Positions 44,318 through 52,529 of a stretch of DNA of 62,238 bases are shown here, one piece after another. The stretch spans positions 1 through 62,238 of the forward strand of contig JAXHTH010000138.1 in the NCBI GenBank assembly GCA_034211115.1, read 5' to 3'. The notes under the pieces are model-generated. The model saw only the letters and a list, made by a program, of their open reading frames with translations, had not been told where the DNA came from and made no database searches. The DNA comes from JAXHTH01 sp034211115 (GTDB taxonomy: Bacteria > Planctomycetota > Phycisphaerae > Phycisphaerales > SM1A02). A program made the translations under genes and the position numbers. Numbering within the stretch: the first letter of the stretch is position 1; each line of letters opens with the position of its first letter.

Positions 44318-45207
44318 CCGACACGTCGCCGATGCGCATCGGATGGATCGGAACGGGCGTGATGGGCGCGTCGATGGCCGGGCATCTTCTGGAGGCCGGT
44401 CATCGGATCGCGGTGCATACGCGGACGAAGGAGAAGGCCGAGGCCCTGCTCCGGCGGGGGGCGTGCTGGGCGGGCAGCCCGGGCGAGGCGGCCGACGGGG
44501 CCGACCTCGCCGTCTCCATCGTCGGCTACCCGGAGGACGTGGAGGCCGTGCATCTGGGCGCGAAGGGCACGCTGGCCACCGCCCGCCCGCCTCGCGTCAT
44601 CGTCGATATGACGACCAGCCGGCCGCGCCTGGCCCGACGAATCGCCGAGGCGGCCCGGGAGCGAGGCGTGGGAAGCGTGGACGCCCCCGTCAGCGGGGGA
44701 GACGTGGGGGCTCGGGAGGCGACGCTGTCCATCATGATCGGCGGGGCGGAGGCGGATGTCGCCTTCGTGCGGCCCGTCCTGCAGCGCCTCGGCCGGCAGC
44801 TCGTCCACCACGGTCCGCCCGGGGCGGGCCAGCACGCGAAGATGGTCAACCAGATCCTCATCGCCACGAACATGATCGGCGTCTGTGAGGGTCTGCTCTA
44901 TGCCGTCAAGGCCGGGCTCGATCCGCTGAGGGTCATCGAGTCGGTCGGGTCCGGCGCGGCCGGCTCATGGTCGATCACGAATCTCGGGCCGCGAATGGTG
45001 CAGAGGGACTTCCAGCCGGGGTTCTATGTCGAGCACTTCCTCAAGGATCTGTCCATCGCCCTGGAGGAATCGAGCCGGATGGGCCTGTCCCTGCCCGGTC
45101 TCGCCCTCGCCCGGCAGCTCTACGAGGCGGCGAAGGACCAGGGGCACGGCCGGAAGGGGACCCAGGCGCTGCTCGCCGCGCTGGAGAGGCTCAACGGACT
45201 GGACTGA
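44314..45207 (+). CDS. NAD(P)-dependent 3-hydroxyisobutyrate-dehydrogenase-like oxidoreductase
   Basis: A 297-residue beta-hydroxyacid dehydrogenase. The N-terminal Rossmann loop GWIGTGVMGASMAGHLLEAG binds the dinucleotide; VTTSRP-like VDMTTSRPRLARRI and DAPVSGGDVGAREATLSIMI are family motifs, and the catalytic Lys is in GAGQHAKMVNQIL. The C-terminal all-helical domain is complete. Substrates in this family include 3-hydroxyisobutyrate, tartronate semialdehyde and similar hydroxy acids; which one applies here is unclear. Its ATG overlaps the ppx stop (ATGA), so translation is coupled. Confidence 0.88.
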   Translation: MTDTSPMRIGWIGTGVMGASMAGHLLEAGHRIAVHTRTKEKAEALLRRGACWAGSPGEAADGADLAVSIVGYPEDVEAVHLGAKGTLATARPPRVIVDMTTSRPRLARRIAEAARERGVGSVDAPVSGGDVGAREATLSIMIGGAEADVAFVRPVLQRLGRQLVHHGPPGAGQHAKMVNQILIATNMIGVCEGLLYAVKAGLDPLRVIESVGSGAAGSWSITNLGPRMVQRDFQPGFYVEHFLKDLSIALEESSRMGLSLPGLALARQLYEAAKDQGHGRKGTQALLAALERLNGLD

Positions 45208-45344
45208 TCCCGGCCCCGACCCTCGCCACGCCGGGGCGCAGAAAATCATCTGCACACTTGCCACGGAAGGTCGGGCGGATCACCATTAGGTGGTTTCCGA
45301 GAGAGGGGAGCCGGCCGCCGTCTGCCGCTGATGGAGGGACACCG

Positions 45345-45797
45345 ATGCCCGTGCTGATGGAACTGTCTCGCATCTTCATTCGCGAAATGATGGACATGCA
45401 GATCATCGAGTTGAGCGAGATCGACGGCGAACGGACGTTCCCCATCGTGGTCGGGCTGCCGGAGGCGTTCGCCATCGAGCGCCGCCTGAAGGGCATCGAG
45501 ATCCCGCGCCCGCAGACGCACGACCTGCTCGCATCGACGATCCGGCACCTCGGGGGCGAGCTGCGGCAGATCATCATCAACGATCTGGTGGACGGCACGT
45601 TCTACGCACGGCTCATCGTCACGCAGGGCGACCAGAACATCGAGATCGATTCGCGCCCGTCCGATGCGATCGCGCTGGGCGTGGCGGAGGACGTGCCGAT
45701 CTACGTCGCCGAACACGTGCTGGAAGAGACCCAGCAGGACATCGAACCGGAAGAAGGGTTCGAGCCGGGCGGCGAATTCGACCTGGACTGGGAGTGA
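45345..45797 (+). CDS. Bifunctional nuclease (BFN, DUF151) family protein
   Basis: A 150-residue BFN-domain protein. Conserved segments are RTFPIVVGLPEAFAIERRLK (family motif I/G-x-x-E-A-x-A-I), RPQTHDLLASTIRHLGGELR, IINDLVDGTFYARLIV and EIDSRPSDAIALGVAEDVPI, the last being the strongest signature. An acidic tail follows. Plant members show RNase and DNase activity; the bacterial role is not settled. The ATG at 45345 has GGAGGG about 6 nt upstream. Confidence 0.88.
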   Translation: MPVLMELSRIFIREMMDMQIIELSEIDGERTFPIVVGLPEAFAIERRLKGIEIPRPQTHDLLASTIRHLGGELRQIIINDLVDGTFYARLIVTQGDQNIEIDSRPSDAIALGVAEDVPIYVAEHVLEETQQDIEPEEGFEPGGEFDLDWE

Positions 45798-45957
45798 TCG
45801 GCAAGCGGCGGCGGATCGGGACGCGGCGCCTGATCCGACCGGGGGTCGGGGCCGTCGCCCCCGTGCTATCATGCCGCCGACGGACGCAAAGGCGAAGGGA
45901 CGGCCGTAAGGCGACGCCGGTCCATCCGGCCGGGCGCCCGCCGCGCGGCGCGGGAAC

Positions 45958-47271
45958 ATGGGACTTTCATCGATCGGCGCGATGCGCATCCGAACGCCTC
46001 TGGCACAACGCTACTTCACCGGTGAAGAAGGCATCGGCGGACGACTGAAGGTTCGCGCCGAGGACTTCATCGTCGAGGAGATCCCCCTCTACGAGCCGTG
46101 CGGGGAAGGCGAGCATCTCTATCTTCGCGTCGAGAAGACGGACGTCGCCCATGCCGAGCTTATGAGCTGTCTGCGGCGACAGTTCGGCGTCACCGATCGC
46201 GCCATCGGCTATGCGGGCATGAAGGACAAGCGCGCCGTCACCCGCCAGTGGGTCTCCATCCATCTCACGGACGAGCCGGCGAGTCTGGACATCGATCACG
46301 CGCGGGTCCGCGTCGTCGCGGCCGTCCGGCATCGAAACAAGCTTCGACGCGGCCACCTGCGCGGCAATCGCTTCGACATTCGCCTTCGGGACGTCGATCC
46401 GGATCGGGCGCCGCGGGCCCGGCGGATCCTTGAGCGGCTCGAGGAGATCGGCGTCCCGGGGTATTTCGGCTCCCAGCGCTTCGGGTATCGCGGCAACAAC
46501 CACAAGCTCGGGGCGCTGCTGCTCAATCGGGACTGGGACGGCGTGCTCGCCGAGCTGCTGGGGACGACCGGTTCGCCGTTCCCCGAGCATCAGCGCCGGC
46601 GGCGGGAGCTGTTCGACGCCGGCCGACACGAGGAGGCGAGAGCGCTCTGGACCCCCGCCGATCGCGCCGAACTCATCGCCATCAAGAAGCTCTGCACCGG
46701 CGCTTCGCCGCGCGAGACCGCCCTCGCCTGCGGCCGCATCGTCCTGCACTTCTGGACCAGCTCGCTCATGTCGGCCGCGTTCAATCGCCTGCTCGATCAG
46801 CGCATCGACGCCGGCACGGTCGATCGGCTTCAGGAAGGCGATCTCGCCTGGAAGCACGACAACCGCGCGGTGTTCGCGGTGACCGCCGACGAGCTGGCCA
46901 CGGGCGAGCTGGCCGGCCGCCTGGCTCGGTTCGAGATCTCTCCCACCGGCCCGTTGTGGGGCGAGGGCATGCCGCGGGCCGGCGGGGCCGTGGACGAGGT
47001 CGAGCGCGAGGCCCTCGACGCCACCGGCGTGAGCATGGAAGACCTCGCCGCCTCGCGCTACCGGCCCGACGGCGGGCGCCGGCCGTTCCGCCAGCCCGTC
47101 CGCAACGCCCGTATCGACGCCGGCACCGACGAACACGGCCCGTATATCCGGGCCTGCTTCGATCTTCCCCGGGGCACCTACGCCACCATCGCCATGCGCG
47201 AAATCACCAAGAGCGATGGAGGGGACACGAGCGATACGCGCGACGGCGACGAGAGCGGCGACGGAGCGTGA
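45958..47271 (+). CDS. truD: tRNA pseudouridine(13) synthase TruD
   Basis: A 437-residue TruD, which makes pseudouridine 13 in tRNA-Glu. The catalytic aspartate is Asp90 in IGYAGMKDKRAVTRQWVSI, the family hallmark. GNRFDIRLRDV and VPGYFGSQRFGYRGNNHKLG mark the beginning of the catalytic domain, and a TRUD insertion domain occupies the middle. PRGTYATIAMREITK closes the conserved part; the last 20 residues form an Asp/Gly-rich tail that is not usual. It lies 160 bp downstream of the bifunctional nuclease gene. Confidence 0.92.
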   Translation: MGLSSIGAMRIRTPLAQRYFTGEEGIGGRLKVRAEDFIVEEIPLYEPCGEGEHLYLRVEKTDVAHAELMSCLRRQFGVTDRAIGYAGMKDKRAVTRQWVSIHLTDEPASLDIDHARVRVVAAVRHRNKLRRGHLRGNRFDIRLRDVDPDRAPRARRILERLEEIGVPGYFGSQRFGYRGNNHKLGALLLNRDWDGVLAELLGTTGSPFPEHQRRRRELFDAGRHEEARALWTPADRAELIAIKKLCTGASPRETALACGRIVLHFWTSSLMSAAFNRLLDQRIDAGTVDRLQEGDLAWKHDNRAVFAVTADELATGELAGRLARFEISPTGPLWGEGMPRAGGAVDEVEREALDATGVSMEDLAASRYRPDGGRRPFRQPVRNARIDAGTDEHGPYIRACFDLPRGTYATIAMREITKSDGGDTSDTRDGDESGDGA

Positions 47272-47319
47272 ACATCGGTCCGGTGCAGCGTCGATTCCGG
47301 TGTTCGGATCGTTGACGCG

Positions 47320-47958
47320 TCAGGCGAGAACGCCGTGCTCGTGCAGGGCCGTCATCATCTGTTCGGCGGTGGGGCGGAAGGGGTCGATCCGTTCAGCCCG
47401 CCAGCCCGCGGCCCGCGCGCCGAGGATGTTCTCCTCCAGGTCGTCGAAGAAGAGGATCGACGCGCCGGCCTGCCCGGTGTGCTGCTCGACGGCGCGGTAG
47501 CTCGCCTCCTCCGGCTTGCGCAGACCCAGCTCGTGCGAGGCGAGGCGGTTCTTCAACAACTGCAGCGACGGGTAGCGGGGGAGGGTCAGCCAGTGCTCGT
47601 GGGTGGTGTTGGAAAGGACGGCGGTGTCCAGCCCCGCCTCGCCGATGCGGCGGATCACGTCGCCCACGCCCTCGTATTCGCCGAGGATCCACGCCTCGTG
47701 CACGCGGATGATCTCTTCGGGGCTGTAGAGCCCGCCGGTGGCGTCGCTGAACCGCCGGGCGTACTCATCGCGGCTGAGCCGGCCCCGCTGGTAGAGATCG
47801 TTCAGTTCGTTCCAGCCGTCGGAGGGACGATGCAGCAGGTCTCTGCCATCGCGCAGCTCGAGCCCGGCCGCGGCGCAGCCCTCGGCCCACGAGCGGCAGA
47901 TGCGCAGCAGCACGCCGCCGAGATCGAAGCACACGAGTTGAACGCCTGCCTGGTTCAT
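47320..47958 (-). CDS. HAD-superfamily hydrolase (HAD-IA)
   Basis: A 212-residue HAD-IA phosphatase-like protein. Motif I is CFDLGGVLL with nucleophile Asp12 but a Gly instead of the second Asp, as in the YihX-like group. A four-helix cap follows; motif II is VLSNTTHEH, motif III the Lys in LRKPEEASYRAVEQH, and motif IV FFDDLEENILGARAAGWRAE. The substrate is likely a small sugar phosphate or nucleotide, not predictable. It is convergent with truD and has only 48 bp between them. Confidence 0.85.
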   Translation of the reverse strand: MNQAGVQLVCFDLGGVLLRICRSWAEGCAAAGLELRDGRDLLHRPSDGWNELNDLYQRGRLSRDEYARRFSDATGGLYSPEEIIRVHEAWILGEYEGVGDVIRRIGEAGLDTAVLSNTTHEHWLTLPRYPSLQLLKNRLASHELGLRKPEEASYRAVEQHTGQAGASILFFDDLEENILGARAAGWRAERIDPFRPTAEQMMTALHEHGVLA

Positions 47959-48076
47959 GCCGGTCCGGCATCCTAGCCGCGCGGCGGGACGACGGCGGCG
48001 CCGCGGGGTGCGGGTTCTCGGTATAGCGGGCGGAGACGCCCCGTCAGGCTTCGGGCCGGCCGCGGGCGGCGCTCGT

Positions 48077-48607
48077 TCACGCGCTGCGCGCGGGGCGGCC
48101 CGGGCGGCTCTTCAGCATGCGCTTGCGCTGGAAGAAGTCCTTCAGCAGCCTGGCGCAGCGGTCGGCAAGCACGCCGCCGATCACCTGCACCTCGTGGTTG
48201 AGCCGCTTGTCGGTGGGGATCGTGAAGAGCGTTCGGCACGCCCCGGCCTTGGGATCGGACGCCCCGTAGATCACCCGCCCCAGGCGGGCGTTGACCATCG
48301 CCCCGGCGCACATGGGGCACGGCTCGAGGGTGACGGCCAGGGAGCAGTCGCTCAGCCGCCACTCCCCGAGGGCGCGGCCGGCGCGGGAGATCGCCAGCAG
48401 CTCGGCGTGGGCGACGGGATCATTGGATTTCTCGCGCAGGTTATGGGCCTCGGCGATGATCCGATCGCGCCGGTAGATGACCGCGCCCACCGGGACTTCG
48501 TCCATCGCGGCCGCCTTCGAGGCGAGGACGATAGCCCGCTCCATCATCGCGATGTCGATCTCCGTCACATCCGGATGCACGGTCTGGGCAAGACGGAGCT
48601 GCGACAT
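48077..48607 (-). CDS. tadA: tRNA-specific adenosine deaminase TadA
   Basis: A 176-residue deaminase that makes inosine at tRNA-Arg position 34. Zinc and catalytic residues are His67-Ala-Glu69 in DPVAHAELLAI and Cys97/Cys100 in TLEPCPMCAGAM. VPVGAVIYRRDRIIAEAHN and GASDPKAGACRTLFTIP are further family blocks. The ATG at 48607 is chosen because the 30 residues ahead of it are basic and not conserved. The order tatC-tadA on one strand suggests joint transcription: the tatC stop is about 90 nt upstream. Confidence 0.9.
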   Translation of the reverse strand: MSQLRLAQTVHPDVTEIDIAMMERAIVLASKAAAMDEVPVGAVIYRRDRIIAEAHNLREKSNDPVAHAELLAISRAGRALGEWRLSDCSLAVTLEPCPMCAGAMVNARLGRVIYGASDPKAGACRTLFTIPTDKRLNHEVQVIGGVLADRCARLLKDFFQRKRMLKSRPGRPARSA

Positions 48608-48693
48608 CAGACGAATCCTCCTCCGGCGGGTGATGCGGCGTATCCGGGCGGCCGAATCGAGAGAGCGATAACCGCGATGGCCGGCCGGAACCC

Positions 48694-49833
48694 TCACCGG
48701 TCTTCCCCGTCATCGGTCGTATCGGACCGCGAATCGTCCGGGCGCTCCGTTCGCGGCCCGCCTGATTCGGTCTGTGCCGAATCGGACGGCTGATCCGCCT
48801 GGGCATTCTGTTTATCGGTTGCGCCGCGCGCACGACGGTCGGGGCGGCGGCCGAAGCGCAGCGATCCGATGCGGCCTTCCGCCACCGCCGAGGCCGGGAC
48901 GAGCACCACGAGCAGGATGCCCAGCTCGTAGAGCCCGTACAGCGGCAGCAGCATGATGAGCATGGACGCCGCGTCGGCCGGGGTCACGATCGCCGACAGC
49001 ACGCCGCATATGACGAGGGCGTACTTCCGCTGCGCCCGCAGCCACTGGGGCGTGACCAGCCCCATCCATCCCATGAGCAGGACCACCAGCGGCATCTGGA
49101 AGGCGATGACGATCCCCAGCATGAGCACGAGCGTGAAGTTCAGCGCATAACTGACGCGGAACGTCTGCTGGATCTGCCCGCTGCCGAAGGGCGGCACCAT
49201 CTCCGCCGACACGTTGCCCTTGTCATCCTCCAGGGCGACGTAGAGCCACATCTCGGGCGCCTGGATCCAGACTTCACCCGCCTCCGGCGTCTGCGGCGGG
49301 GCGACCCGCACCGGAATGTCCCCCGTTGTCTTGAGCGACTCGAGAATCCGCGGGTCGGGAGCCGGCCCCAGCTCGATGTCCGCCGCGAACATCACCAGCA
49401 CGTGCAGCATCAGGGGCAGCATCACGAAGTAGAGCAGCGTGAGGCCCGCGAGGGAGAGGATGAAGCTGCCCGGGAAGAGCAGGTAGACGAACCGTCGCTC
49501 GTGGTGGTACAGCCCCGGGGCGACGAACAGCCAGCCCTGGAAGATCATCCAGGGCGCGGTGAGCACGATCGCCGCGATCAGGCTCAGCTTCAGCTTCGCC
49601 AGCAGGAACTCCGGCGGGCTGAGCACCTGCAGCGCGGTGGGCAGATCGTGGGCCCGCAGCACCTCGTAGACGGGCAGCAGCAGCCATTCCACCAGCGTGT
49701 CGCTGAAGAAGAAGATGATGATGAACAGGGGAATCGGGGCGGCGAGGGCGTAGAGCAGCCGACGCCGCAGCTCCTCCAGGTGATCGCCGAAGCTCATCGT
49801 GTAGTCGGCCGGTTGGGCGGACGGTCGGGGCAT
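48694..49833 (-). CDS. tatC: Twin-arginine translocase subunit TatC with large extracytoplasmic insertion
   Basis: A 379-residue TatC, the substrate-recognising core of the Tat exporter. It has the cytoplasmic entry motif MSFGDHLEELRRRLLYALAA, then FLLAKLKLSLIAAIVLTAPW, PGLYHHERRFVYLLFPGSF and the later helices ALNFTLVLMLGIVIAFQMPL and YGLYELGILLVVLVP. Between helices 3 and 4 there is an extra stretch of roughly 75 residues (from DIELGPAPD to SGQIQQTFRVSYAL) predicted to face outside. The C-terminus extends into about 60 Arg/Asp/Ser-rich residues. Typical TatC is about 250 residues. The ATG at 49833 has AGAGGATTC upstream. Confidence 0.88.
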   Translation of the reverse strand: MPRPSAQPADYTMSFGDHLEELRRRLLYALAAPIPLFIIIFFFSDTLVEWLLLPVYEVLRAHDLPTALQVLSPPEFLLAKLKLSLIAAIVLTAPWMIFQGWLFVAPGLYHHERRFVYLLFPGSFILSLAGLTLLYFVMLPLMLHVLVMFAADIELGPAPDPRILESLKTTGDIPVRVAPPQTPEAGEVWIQAPEMWLYVALEDDKGNVSAEMVPPFGSGQIQQTFRVSYALNFTLVLMLGIVIAFQMPLVVLLMGWMGLVTPQWLRAQRKYALVICGVLSAIVTPADAASMLIMLLPLYGLYELGILLVVLVPASAVAEGRIGSLRFGRRPDRRARGATDKQNAQADQPSDSAQTESGGPRTERPDDSRSDTTDDGEDR

Positions 49834-49963
49834 GAATCCTCTACACTGTGCCGGTGTCGCAACACCGAGGCCGGCCGATAACGACGCCGGGACGCCCCCG
49901 GCGGGGCCCAAAATAGCCGCTCTTTCCAGACAGGGCGCTCAGCACGGAGCATCCAGAGAAGCA

Positions 49964-50563
49964 ATGGCCCAGCAGCAGCCCACGGAGGAGGGCCTCATCC
50001 AGCGAGCCCGCTCCGGTGACCGCCGGGCACAGGAAGACCTCTGGCGCGCCCATCGGCGCTGGGTGGCGGCCATCATCCTGGCCCACCGCCCGCGGGCCGT
50101 GGACGTGGACGATCTTATGCAGGAAGCCGCCGTCAAGTTTCTTTCCAAGCTTCCCACGCTCCGCGATCCCGGTGCGTTCCGGCCCTGGCTGCGCCGGATC
50201 GTCATCAACCTCTGCCGGGGTGCGGCGCGGGGCCCGAAGCCGCCCCTGCACCTGGCCGACGAGGCCCGCGTCGAGCCGGGCGACACATCCGGCGATCGCG
50301 TCACGCCCCCGGCCTCGCCCAGCGGCCCGTCCTCGCAGATCGCCGCCCGGCGCGAGGCGGCCCGGCGCCTGCTCGAGCAGGCCATGACCCTCCCCCCGGA
50401 ATACCGGGAACCGCTGCTGCTGCGCTGCGTCCGATCCCTGACCTACCAGCAGATCGGCGAGATTCTCGAGCTCCCCGTGACCACCGTCGAGACCCGGCTC
50501 GCCCGCGCGCGGCGCATGCTCCGCGACGAGATCGGGCCCGCCCTCGACGACGAACCGGAATAG
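49964..50563 (+). CDS. ECF-type RNA polymerase sigma factor
   Basis: A 199-residue sigma factor with region 2 at about 8-85 (LIQRARSGDRRAQEDLWRAH, VDVDDLMQEAAVKFLSKLP, FRPWLRRIVINLCRG) and region 4 at about 132-192 (LEQAMTLPPEYREPLLLRCV, LTYQQIGEILELPVTTVETR, LARARRMLRDEI). The linker between them is about 50 residues, Pro/Ser-rich. It diverges from tatC and is followed 71 bp later by a membrane protein that is probably its anti-sigma factor. ATG 49964 has CAGAGAAG upstream. Confidence 0.9.
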   Translation: MAQQQPTEEGLIQRARSGDRRAQEDLWRAHRRWVAAIILAHRPRAVDVDDLMQEAAVKFLSKLPTLRDPGAFRPWLRRIVINLCRGAARGPKPPLHLADEARVEPGDTSGDRVTPPASPSGPSSQIAARREAARRLLEQAMTLPPEYREPLLLRCVRSLTYQQIGEILELPVTTVETRLARARRMLRDEIGPALDDEPE

Positions 50564-50634
50564 GCCTCTGCCGTGAACGCAGAGACGATGAGGAAGAAAG
50601 GCAACCCAACCGAGTCTGATGTGGGGGATCCACC

Positions 50635-51282
50635 ATGAACCACGCACCATCCAACGCTCCGCCCGACGATCCTCGACCCGAGGACATCAGCGAACTCGAT
50701 CTGCTCATCAACCGGATCATCGACGGCGAGGCCGGCGAGGCCGATCGCCGGAGGTTCGATGAGCTGGCCCGATCGGAGCCCGATCTCTGGCGCCGCGTGG
50801 CGCTGCGCCAGCAGGACGCGATCCTTCTCACCGAGCAGATGGGCGAGGCGACCGCGGGCGCGACCGGCACCGAACTGCCCCGTCGCTGGCTGATGCCCCG
50901 ACGGCTGAGCTGGCCGCTCGCGCTGGCCGGCTGGGCCGCGGTCATCATCGTCGCCGTCACCTGGTCGCTCTCGGCCCTGGTGGATCGGGAGCTGGCGCCG
51001 CGGAACTCGACCCCGATGCCCGTGCAGAACGCGCCGCTCACGGCAGAGGAGCACCTCCAACGCTACCTGGAAGCGCCGTACGTGCTCGCCGACCTCCAGC
51101 CGGACGTGCTCGAGGTCGACCAGCTCAGCGACGGCCGGGTGGCGGTCCGCTTCGTGCGCCGCATCGAGGAGATCGCGTTCCTCGATCCGCAGCTTCAGTT
51201 GCCCGTCGACGAAGAGGGCGCGCTGACGAAGGACCCGGTGCGGCTGCGCGAGAGCGAGCCGGAGGTCGGCCTGTCCGACTGA
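50635..51282 (+). CDS. Probable membrane-bound anti-sigma factor
   Basis: A 215-residue protein with a cytoplasmic N-terminal domain (LDLLINRIIDGEAGEADRRR, FDELARSEPDLWRRVALRQQ), one transmembrane helix (residues about 93-115, WPLALAGWAAVIIVAVTWSL) and an external C-terminal domain of about 95 residues. The N-terminal I-D-G-E-A-G-E-x-D pattern is common in planctomycete anti-sigma factors; no zinc-binding HxxxCxxC is present. Assignment as anti-sigma rests on order and layout, so it is an inference. Confidence 0.65.
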   Translation: MNHAPSNAPPDDPRPEDISELDLLINRIIDGEAGEADRRRFDELARSEPDLWRRVALRQQDAILLTEQMGEATAGATGTELPRRWLMPRRLSWPLALAGWAAVIIVAVTWSLSALVDRELAPRNSTPMPVQNAPLTAEEHLQRYLEAPYVLADLQPDVLEVDQLSDGRVAVRFVRRIEEIAFLDPQLQLPVDEEGALTKDPVRLRESEPEVGLSD

Positions 51283-51466
51283 TGGGGCGAACACGTCAGA
51301 GATCAGGCGTCCCCGGCCGTTCAGAGCCGGGTGACGCCCCGCCCCGAGCCGCGCCCCGCCGCGCGGCTTGGTCATTTCCGCCGCCTCGATGCGTCGTCAC
51401 CCCCTCGATTCGGCCGCGCGGGACAGGGTGCTATACTCAACTTCCTCCCGATGATGACGGAAGCGC

Positions 51467-52462
51467 ATGGCCGGATCACGCGATTATTACGAAGTGCTCG
51501 GCGTGAGCCGTGATGCGTCGGCGGACGAGATCCGCAAGGCGTACCGGAAGCTGGCGCGCCGCTATCACCCCGATGTCAACAAGGACTCGGACGCCGCGCA
51601 GCGCTTCGCGGAGATCACCGAGGCCTACGACGTGCTCAACGACCCGGAGCGGCGGAAGACCTACGACCAGTTCGGCCACGCCGGCGTGGGGGCCGGCGCC
51701 GCCCGCGCCGAGGGAGGGCCCTTCCGGCCCGGCGGGTTCGGCGGCGTCGGCGGTCGCGGCGGGGAAGGCTTCCGGCCCGGCGCTTCACCCTTCGAGGCCG
51801 GGGACATCGGCTCCATCTTCGAGGAGATGTTCTCCGCCCGCGGGGGATCGCCCTTCGCCGGCGCCCAGACCCGCCAGGCGCCGCCCATCCGCGGCCGCAA
51901 CCTCGAACACAGGCTCACCATCAGCTTCCTCACTGCCGCCCGCGGAGGCAAGGAGAGCCTGCGCCTCACCGTCCCCGGCGCGGCCTCGACCCAGACCGTC
52001 GATGTCACCATCCCCCCCGGCATCGACACCGGCGCCAAACTGCGGATCAAGGGCAAGGGCCAGCCGGGCTCGCGCGGCGCCCCGCCCGGCGATCTGATTC
52101 TGACCATCGAGGTCGGTGCGCATCCGCTGTTCCGGCGCGACGGGCTCGACCTGCTGGTGGACGTTCCCATCACCCTCTCCGAGGCGGGCCTCGGGGCGAC
52201 GGTCAGCGTCCCCCTCCTCGACGGGGCGGCGGAGATCAAGATCCCCCCCGGCGCCTCCAGCGGCCGCAAGCTGCGAATCAAAGGCAAGGGAATCACGGAC
52301 GCGAAGGGGCGGAAGGGGGATTTCCTCGCCGTGATCCAGATCGTCGCCCCCGCCGACCTTTCCGGGCGCGGACGCGAACTGCTCAAAGAGCTGGCCGAGG
52401 AGTTGAAAAATCCGCGCGAGTCGGGACCATGGGCCGATCGGAGTCGCCGCAACAGAGAATAA
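51467..52462 (+). CDS. DnaJ-family co-chaperone of the CbpA type
   Basis: A 331-residue Hsp40. The J domain (residues 5-70) has DYYEVLGVSRDASADEIRKA, HPD at 34-36 and YDVLNDPERRKTYDQFGHAG. A Gly/Phe-rich stretch follows (about 75-130). There is no Cys-rich zinc finger, so it is of the CbpA/DnaJ-II type. The C-terminal peptide-binding domain includes RGRNLEHRLTISFLTAARGG, VDVTIPPGIDTGAKLRIKGK and PLLDGAAEIKIPPGASSGRK. It stimulates DnaK ATPase and delivers unfolded clients. No dnaK or grpE is in view. Confidence 0.9.
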   Translation: MAGSRDYYEVLGVSRDASADEIRKAYRKLARRYHPDVNKDSDAAQRFAEITEAYDVLNDPERRKTYDQFGHAGVGAGAARAEGGPFRPGGFGGVGGRGGEGFRPGASPFEAGDIGSIFEEMFSARGGSPFAGAQTRQAPPIRGRNLEHRLTISFLTAARGGKESLRLTVPGAASTQTVDVTIPPGIDTGAKLRIKGKGQPGSRGAPPGDLILTIEVGAHPLFRRDGLDLLVDVPITLSEAGLGATVSVPLLDGAAEIKIPPGASSGRKLRIKGKGITDAKGRKGDFLAVIQIVAPADLSGRGRELLKELAEELKNPRESGPWADRSRRNRE

Positions 52463-52529
52463 CTGCCAGCCACGCGCCGGCCGCTCTGGCGGATCACGCC
52501 CGGCGCCGAATGGGGAGACCTGAGCCGAC

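Noticed and set aside
43960..44835. Minus-strand frame of about 291 codons across the ppx/dehydrogenase junction
   Set aside because: It overlaps two well-supported genes and has no domain.
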